NCBI RefSeq assembly: GCF_003337415.1
Contig: NZ_QPJT01000021.1
Coordinates: 19,924-83,923 of the forward strand
DNA length: 64,000 nucleotides
Source of the DNA: Anaerobacterium chartisolvens
Lineage (GTDB): Bacteria; Bacillota; Clostridia; Acetivibrionales; DSM-27016
Direction of reading: 5' to 3'
Both the position numbers and the translations under genes were made by a program. Below are positions 59,026-64,000 of the stretch, one piece after another (the first letter of the stretch is position 1; every line of letters begins with the position of its first letter). The notes beneath the pieces were generated by a model. The model searched no databases. It was not told the DNA's origin and worked only from the letters and a program-made list of their open reading frames with translations.

Positions 59026-60555
59026 ATGCAAAACGTAGAGGAATTATTTAATGAAAACTTACAACAGTATCAAAAAGGACTTAATGAAGCTATAGCCAAA
59101 TACTGTATAATAGGCGGAGTTATGGGAGTAGCTTTTTATATATTTATGAAGGTTGTAGGCATAATGAGTATTTTTAAATGGGTTAATTTACTTTACTTCT
59201 GTATTCCCGTCCTTATTGGCCTGCTGGTTATAGGAATGTCATATATTGTATTAAAAAAATATTACAGCCATCTCTATATAAAAGCTCTTAAGTACATTGT
59301 TGTGACTGTAGCCTGTATAAATCAGTTTGCAATAAGCGTATTTATACCTTATAGAGATATATGGGGAGTTGTAGTGCTAATATTCTTTGTATGCTCCTTT
59401 TATCTTGAAAGGCGTCTGGTGCTGTATGGAATATGTTTAGGCTCGGCAGTAGCTATATTATCGTTCTATTTAAATACATGTCCTGAGGAATTGAGTATGT
59501 CGGTGGCTGATATTGCAACAAGGGTGCAGGTTGTCTCCTTCGGAGCAATTGCCGCATTTATAAGTGCAATATTAGGAAGAAAGCTTTTGTATAAATCTTG
59601 TGTAAATGAATTCAATGTAAGTAAATCTCTTTCTGATTTAAAGCAGGTGGTTGAAAAGGTTAAGGAGGTTTCCGAAAGAATAACGGAATCCAGCTCATAT
59701 ATATCGGCACTTGCAAATCAGCAGCAGAAGGCATCTGAAATGACGGCTACAAACACCTCCCAAATTCTGGAGGGAGCAGTAAAAACTGTGGAGAACGTAA
59801 AGGATAGTGAGGACTTAATCAATTCTCTTAATATGGAAATCCAAAGCATGAAAAATGAGGCGGACAGTGCTCATGAAAAGTCTGCAAAGCTTAAGGGGAC
59901 TGCCGATAAAGGGAAATACTCCATTGACAGTGCGGTTGAAAAGATGGAGGGTATAAAAGCAAGTGCCATAGTTACTTCCAGAAGCGCAAAGGAGCTTGAT
60001 ATAAAAGCGCAGAAAATTGATGTGATAGTTGCGGGAATACAGGGTATTGCAAATCAGACAAACCTGCTGTCCCTTAATGCTTCAATTGAGGCGGCCAGAG
60101 CGGGAGAGCACGGAAAAGGCTTTGCCATCGTGGCGGGTGAAATAAGGAAGCTTGCCGAACAAAGCCAGAAGTCATTAAACGATATTACAACTACCTTGAA
60201 GGAAATATTCAACCACGGGCAAAAGGTGGATGATTTAGTTATAAAGGTGGATGAGGGAGTACAGATTATAAAAATGTCAAAGGACTACTATCAGAATATT
60301 ATTGAGGATCTGGAGATTACAGGCAGTTCTCTGTCGAATATGAAGGAGATATCAGAAAAGCAGCTTTCATATTCTAAAATTGTAAGCAATTATATTTCAC
60401 AGGTAAGTGAGACCACGCAGATGACATCTGAAAATCTTGAGTCAACCTCGGCTGCTACGGAGGAGACCTTTGCTTCCAGTGAAGAGCTTCTTAATTCGGC
60501 AAATATGCTAAACAACATAGCAAAGGAATTAAATAAAACGGTTTCGTCTATATAA
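59026..60555 (+). CDS. Methyl-accepting chemotaxis protein
   Basis: 509 residues. About six membrane helices in residues 20-200 ([47 protein letters not shown] and others) with little extracellular loop, so it may sense through the membrane. No HAMP domain is obvious. The signalling tip [22 protein letters not shown] (split between residues ~340-360) and the [18 protein letters not shown] stretch are intact. GGGGGG precedes the ATG. Confidence 0.93.
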   Translation: MQNVEELFNENLQQYQKGLNEAIAKYCIIGGVMGVAFYIFMKVVGIMSIFKWVNLLYFCIPVLIGLLVIGMSYIVLKKYYSHLYIKALKYIVVTVACINQFAISVFIPYRDIWGVVVLIFFVCSFYLERRLVLYGICLGSAVAILSFYLNTCPEELSMSVADIATRVQVVSFGAIAAFISAILGRKLLYKSCVNEFNVSKSLSDLKQVVEKVKEVSERITESSSYISALANQQQKASEMTATNTSQILEGAVKTVENVKDSEDLINSLNMEIQSMKNEADSAHEKSAKLKGTADKGKYSIDSAVEKMEGIKASAIVTSRSAKELDIKAQKIDVIVAGIQGIANQTNLLSLNASIEAARAGEHGKGFAIVAGEIRKLAEQSQKSLNDITTTLKEIFNHGQKVDDLVIKVDEGVQIIKMSKDYYQNIIEDLEITGSSLSNMKEISEKQLSYSKIVSNYISQVSETTQMTSENLESTSAATEETFASSEELLNSANMLNNIAKELNKTVSSI

Positions 60556-60586
60556 TTCAAGATGAAATGTATTGAATATATAGAAT

Positions 60587-60771
60587 GCAATAAAGATTTT
60601 ACAAACATGGAGGATATAATTGCTTACAGAAATTTTTAACTACAACGAAAAGACGCCTTGCGGGGAAATGTCTCACGGGTCTGTCATCAGGCGCTTTTCT
60701 TAGATGTATTCCTTACGGGTCAAAAAAATTTCTTCCATCAAGTTATATCCTCCATGTAAAATCTTTATTGC
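60587..60771 (+). repeat. 185-bp terminal-inverted-repeat element, copy C
   Basis: Ends GCAATAAAGATTTTACA...ATGGAGGATATAA and the complement of TTATATCCTCCATGTAAAAT with CTTTATTGC. Internal hairpin GACGCCT / AGGCGC. It starts 31 bp after the chemoreceptor stop. Confidence 0.9.
60620..60703 (+). CDS. Possible short ORF inside repeat copy C
   Basis: 27 codons from TTG: MLTEIFNYNEKTPCGEMSHG, then SVIRRFS and TAG. GGAGGAT lies six bases upstream. It differs from copy B at two residues (Y for S, S for Y) and has no indels. Coding status is unproven. Confidence 0.25.
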   Translation: MLTEIFNYNEKTPCGEMSHGSVIRRFS

Positions 60772-60802
60772 TAAATATATAGATTAAATTTTTAAATGAT
60801 TT

Positions 60803-60846
60803 AAAGCCAATATGAGGTACACTGCAAATTACCTCATATTGGCTTT
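60803..60846. terminator. Long terminator-like hairpin
   Basis: AAAGCCAATATGAGGTA (60803-60819) and TACCTCATATTGGCTTT (60830-60846) are perfect 17-bp arms. It lies just beyond the 3' end of the minus-strand hydrolase gene and faces copy C on the other side. Confidence 0.85.
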
Positions 60847-60855
60847 AAAAATAAT

Positions 60856-61689
60856 TTACGCTGTCTTTTTGCCGGTCTTATGCTCTGCACTCCAACTGCT
60901 TTTGCAGGATAAGGAGCATAAATAATTAACTACCATTTGATTAAATTCGGCAGGCTTTTGGAATATAAGAACATGTCCAGCATCCTTGATTACTTTGAAT
61001 TGATTATTTATATATTTTTCCTTAAGAGCAACGGCATCGTTAAAAAAGCAAAAATCCTTGCTTCCCGCTACGATTAATGAAGGTATAGTGCTCGGGGTGG
61101 TGTAGTAATAGTGATCCCCTCTTACGGTTAGCTTCCACCATTTTAAGAATTCCTGATTACTCATTTTTAATGTTTCATTTAAGAAGAATTTTCTGGATTT
61201 TTCATGAGGTTTGCCGGGAAGCATTAAATTTGCCATTAATTTGAGATAAGTATCTTTTTTGAAAATTCGAAGGAATATTTTTTCTGCAAAGCTGTTGAAA
61301 ATAGCGGATAAGTAGTTAGGCTTGCTGATAGGACTCGTGAATATATTGGAGATTACTCTTTCTGGAAATAGCTCACAAAAATATTGCTGAATAATTGTCC
61401 CAAGAGACAATCCCATAAAGTGAGCTTTTTCGATATTAAGCTCGTCCATTAAAGCTCTTACGTGGTTCGCGATAATCTCTCCGCTGTACTTTTTTGTACA
61501 GGATGCGCTTGAATTACCGTGACCTGCAAGATCTACATTTAAAACCCTGAAATGCTTGTTAAGATCCTCCATTTGGTATTTCCAACACCTTGTAGAGCCT
61601 GATATCCCGTGCAGTAAAACCAGAAAGTCTCCCTCCGGATTTCCGGAAATTTCATAATACATACTGTAGTCCCCAACCTTTGAATACAT
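60856..61689 (-). CDS. Alpha/beta hydrolase
   Basis: 277 residues. LLHGISGSTRCW oxyanion region, VDLAGHGNSSAS, nucleophile GLSLGT (Ser ~95), and His in DAGHVLIFQKPAEF near residue 244, as in 3-oxoadipate enol-lactonase-like hydrolases. No signal peptide. AAAGGAGAGGG lies before the ATG. Upstream, TTGTCGTATAAT (about 61748-61759) combines a near 0A-box with a -10-like TATAAT. Confidence 0.88.
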   Translation of the reverse strand: MYSKVGDYSMYYEISGNPEGDFLVLLHGISGSTRCWKYQMEDLNKHFRVLNVDLAGHGNSSASCTKKYSGEIIANHVRALMDELNIEKAHFMGLSLGTIIQQYFCELFPERVISNIFTSPISKPNYLSAIFNSFAEKIFLRIFKKDTYLKLMANLMLPGKPHEKSRKFFLNETLKMSNQEFLKWWKLTVRGDHYYYTTPSTIPSLIVAGSKDFCFFNDAVALKEKYINNQFKVIKDAGHVLIFQKPAEFNQMVVNYLCSLSCKSSWSAEHKTGKKTA

Positions 61690-61957
61690 ATTAACCCTCT
61701 CCTTTAAAATTATTTTTAATCTCTCAATTATGTCTATACGCCGCTAACATTATACGACAAAATATAGCATAATATTCTCTATGATTTTAAATTATATAAT
61801 TAAAAGGATTAAATGTCAATCATAAAATACAAATGTTTATTTAATTTTTTGTTACAATGTGGAGGTTGGGGTCTGAATTTGATTAATTATATTAAGGCAC
61901 GGCAGAAATGAAACATCGGTATAGCTCCCCCTTTTGCCTTCTTCCTGATTTAATTTT
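61690..61957. other. Intergenic region between asnB and the hydrolase
   Basis: 268 bp, AT-rich, both neighbours on the minus strand. It holds the hydrolase promoter candidate (TATAAT complement near 61748) and otherwise no gene or clear terminator. Confidence 0.4.
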
Positions 61958-63799
61958 CTATTTGATGCTCACTTTATATTCCCTCATCCATGTATCGGCC
62001 TGTATCAGGTATGCATACATCTGCGGGGTTGCCATGAGCTGACCGAACCACGGCTTGCCGTAATCTGACGATGCTTGTATGGACGCTTTCAAATATTCTG
62101 TGTTGACAAAAGGAATTATGGGAGATGCGGTGTCGCTTAAAATTTCAAGCAGCAATTTGCCTACTGCCTTTTCATAGGCGGGATTATGGGTTTTAGGGTA
62201 AGGGCTTTTCTTTCTGTATAGCACGTCGTTTGGAAGAATCCCTTCCAATGCTTTCCTGAGCATACCCTTTTCACGTCCGTTTAATGCCTTTGTGGTCCAG
62301 GGAATATTCCACACGTATTCAACCATTCTGTGATCACAATATGGAACACGCACCTCAAGGCCGTGCGCCATACTCATTCTATCTTTTCTTTCTAAAAGGG
62401 TAGACATAAACCATGTAATATTAAGATAAAATATCTCACGCCTTCTGGCCTCTAACGTCTCTTCTCCGGGAAGGCGGGGAGTCTCTGAAATTGTTTCGCG
62501 GTATCTCCGTTGGATGTACTGCTCCGCCTTTATAGCATCCTTTAAAGCCTCCGAATAAAATTTGGTGCGCTCATTAATAGAGCGTGACCACGGAAAGGTA
62601 TCCGCGCTTAAGGCATCCTCGCGGTGAAACCATGGATATCCCCCGAACACTTCATCGGCGCACTCACCGGATAATCCCACAGTCGCTCCCTTTTTGATCT
62701 CTCTGCAGAACAGCCACAGTGAAGAATCTATATCCGCCATTCCCGGAAGATCACGAGCCTTTACCGAATCAACAAGAGCCTCCACCAGTTGAGGGGTGTC
62801 AATGGTTATATAATGGTGCTGCGTCTCGAATTCCTCAGACATGCGCTTTACCCACGGCGCATCGGAATTGGGCTGAAAGCTGCTGGGCTTGAAGTAAAGC
62901 TCATTATCGGTGTAATCTATAGAATATGTGTTGAGCCGACCCTGCCCTGAGCTTTTAAAGTAACCGGCGGCAAGAGCGGTGATAGCACTTGAATCCAGCC
63001 CGCCGGATAAAAATGTGCATATGGGAACATCGGATATAAGCTGTCTTTCTATGGTATCCTTTACAAGAAACCGCACCTTTTCTATTGTGGCTTCCTCGGT
63101 GTCGGTATGAGGTGCGCTTTCAAGTGACCAATACCTGTCGGTTAAAAAGCCATTGCGGGTAAAAAGCGCGTAATGTGCCGGCTTTATCTCAAATACGTTT
63201 TTGAACACCCCATGTCCGGGCGTCCTTGACGGACCCAGCGCAAAGATTTCGGCAAGGCCCTCGCTGTCTATCTCGGGCTTAATCATAGGATGTGCAAGAA
63301 GGGCTTTTAACTCCGAAGCGAATATAAGAGAGCTGCCCCGGAGCGCATAGAACAGAGGCTTTACGCCAAACCTGTCCCGCGCCAGAAAAAGGCGGCTTTC
63401 GCTGTCATCCCATACCCCGAAGGCATAAATTCCGTTAAGGTGGTTTACACATTCCGTACCCCATTCAATATACGAGACGAGAAGCACCTCAGTGTCCGAA
63501 TTGCTGGTAAAGCTATGCCCCCTGCATTCCAGCTCACAGCGTAAATCATATGTATTATAAAGCTCCCCGTTATAAGTGATAACCCATGTTTTGCCGTCAT
63601 ATTGCTTTACCATGGGCTGACTTCCTCCTACAGGATCAACCACAGCCAGACGCCTGTGAGCAAACGCTGTATGCTCCGAAAACCAAAAGCCCCCTGCATC
63701 CGGCCCCCGTGCAATTAATTTTTCGTTCATGGCGTTCATTATATTATGCTGTCGTGACAAATCCTCATTATAATCAATCCAACCCGCTATTCCGCACAT
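61958..63799 (-). CDS. asnB: Asparagine synthetase (glutamine-hydrolysing)
   Basis: 613 residues, standard length. The N-terminus MCGIAGW supplies the catalytic Cys2 of the class II glutamine amidotransferase domain; HRRLAVVDPVGG and YNGELYN follow. The synthetase domain has the ATP loop LSGGLDSSAI (about residue 258) and LSGECADEVFGGYPW. It converts aspartate and glutamine to asparagine. AAAGGAGCTGAG precedes the ATG. It stands alone, and members in such settings can also amidate natural products or cell-wall precursors. Confidence 0.93.
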   Translation of the reverse strand: MCGIAGWIDYNEDLSRQHNIMNAMNEKLIARGPDAGGFWFSEHTAFAHRRLAVVDPVGGSQPMVKQYDGKTWVITYNGELYNTYDLRCELECRGHSFTSNSDTEVLLVSYIEWGTECVNHLNGIYAFGVWDDSESRLFLARDRFGVKPLFYALRGSSLIFASELKALLAHPMIKPEIDSEGLAEIFALGPSRTPGHGVFKNVFEIKPAHYALFTRNGFLTDRYWSLESAPHTDTEEATIEKVRFLVKDTIERQLISDVPICTFLSGGLDSSAITALAAGYFKSSGQGRLNTYSIDYTDNELYFKPSSFQPNSDAPWVKRMSEEFETQHHYITIDTPQLVEALVDSVKARDLPGMADIDSSLWLFCREIKKGATVGLSGECADEVFGGYPWFHREDALSADTFPWSRSINERTKFYSEALKDAIKAEQYIQRRYRETISETPRLPGEETLEARRREIFYLNITWFMSTLLERKDRMSMAHGLEVRVPYCDHRMVEYVWNIPWTTKALNGREKGMLRKALEGILPNDVLYRKKSPYPKTHNPAYEKAVGKLLLEILSDTASPIIPFVNTEYLKASIQASSDYGKPWFGQLMATPQMYAYLIQADTWMREYKVSIK

Positions 63800-63915
63800 A
63801 ATTTACTCAGCTCCTTTATTAGCAATATATGTTAAAAGATAAATTTGGTGAAAAACTATTTTTAATCCAATAATTATTGTTAACGGCCTTTTTTTTGGGT
63901 ATATTTATATAGGAT

Positions 63916-64000
63916 GCAATAAAGATTTTACAAACATAGAGGATATAATTGCTTACAGAAATTTTTAATAGCAACGAAAAGACGCCTTGCGGGGAAATGT
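63916..64000 (+). repeat. 185-bp terminal-inverted-repeat element, copy D (cut by window end)
   Basis: The left 85 bp are present: GCAATAAAGATTTTACAAAC, AGAGGATATAA, and the start of the short frame MLTEIFNSNEKTPCGEM from TTG 63949. This half is nearly identical to copy B, including the flank ATATAGGAT on its outer side. Confidence 0.85.

Noticed and set aside
1..64000. tRNA, rRNA, CRISPR, prophage or plasmid origin
   Set aside because: Reading both strands showed no cloverleaf with CCA-type ends, no regular spacer-repeat array and no phage structural or replication genes.

Overview
The window looks like the chromosome of a spore-forming, gas-vesicle-bearing member of the Clostridia, probably from a saccharolytic or cellulolytic lineage. 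The evidence is strong AGGAGG ribosome sites, two CotS-like spore coat genes, LysM cell-wall proteins, a YjfB-like motility protein, Spo0A-box-like sites, sigma-H-like promoters and intracellular glycosidases. I saw no tRNA, rRNA, CRISPR array or phage module. All family calls are by eye; no search was run.

Layout. (1) 1-6.25 kb: one end of a gas vesicle operon (gvpA, gvpO, gvpN, an unknown coiled-coil gene, an Hsp20-like gvpH, a CDC48-type double AAA ATPase, gvpF/L, gvpG, a second gvpA), closed by a terminator. The usual gvpJ, gvpK and gvpS are not in view and may lie left of the window. (2) 6.27-12.1 kb, minus strand: overlapping genes for an amphi-Trp protein, two CotS-like proteins, a glycosyltransferase, UDP-glucose dehydrogenase and a sugar-nucleotide epimerase, probably a spore coat glycosylation operon. 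(3) 12.3-21.3 kb: single genes, namely a PP2C-like membrane protein with a LysM domain that has lost phosphatase residues, an SLH protein, a REP-type tyrosine transposase, GH42, an unknown gene, an M14 peptidase and a YjfB-like gene. (4) 21.5-28.1 kb: an AraC regulator divergent from a GH3 and a GH31 glycosidase, then a LuxR-type regulator.

(5) 28.6-56.3 kb is the most unusual part: 23 genes in a row on the plus strand, mostly separated by 0-100 bp. They encode heptose-type sugar enzymes (SIS-GmhB fusion, zinc-ribbon epimerase, HddA-like kinase, GmhA-like SIS protein), a glycosyltransferase, a Ppx/GppA phosphatase, an ABC-2 exporter, a membrane-anchored 5'-nucleotidase, an acyl carrier protein, an AMP-forming ligase interrupted by an in-frame TAG, a DUF3343/cysteine desulfurase pair, a nucleotidyltransferase, a divergent two-subunit fumarase-like hydratase, a thymidylate-kinase-like protein, four large esterase-like paralogues and a YrdC protein. 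Three paralogues carry Cys instead of Ser in the alpha/beta-hydrolase nucleophile elbow; the fourth has lost the whole apparent triad. I infer a pathway that builds, acylates and exports a heptose-containing glycoconjugate or small molecule; the product is unknown. A BtrH-like gene with its own promoter follows.

(6) 57.7-64 kb: an esterase and a chemoreceptor that share a nearly identical upstream region (Spo0A-like box plus sigma-H-like promoter), a second alpha/beta hydrolase and asparagine synthetase. Four copies (one cut by the window end) of a ~185-bp element with long terminal inverted repeats are scattered at 15.4, 21.3, 60.6 and 63.9 kb; each holds a conserved short reading frame behind a ribosome site.
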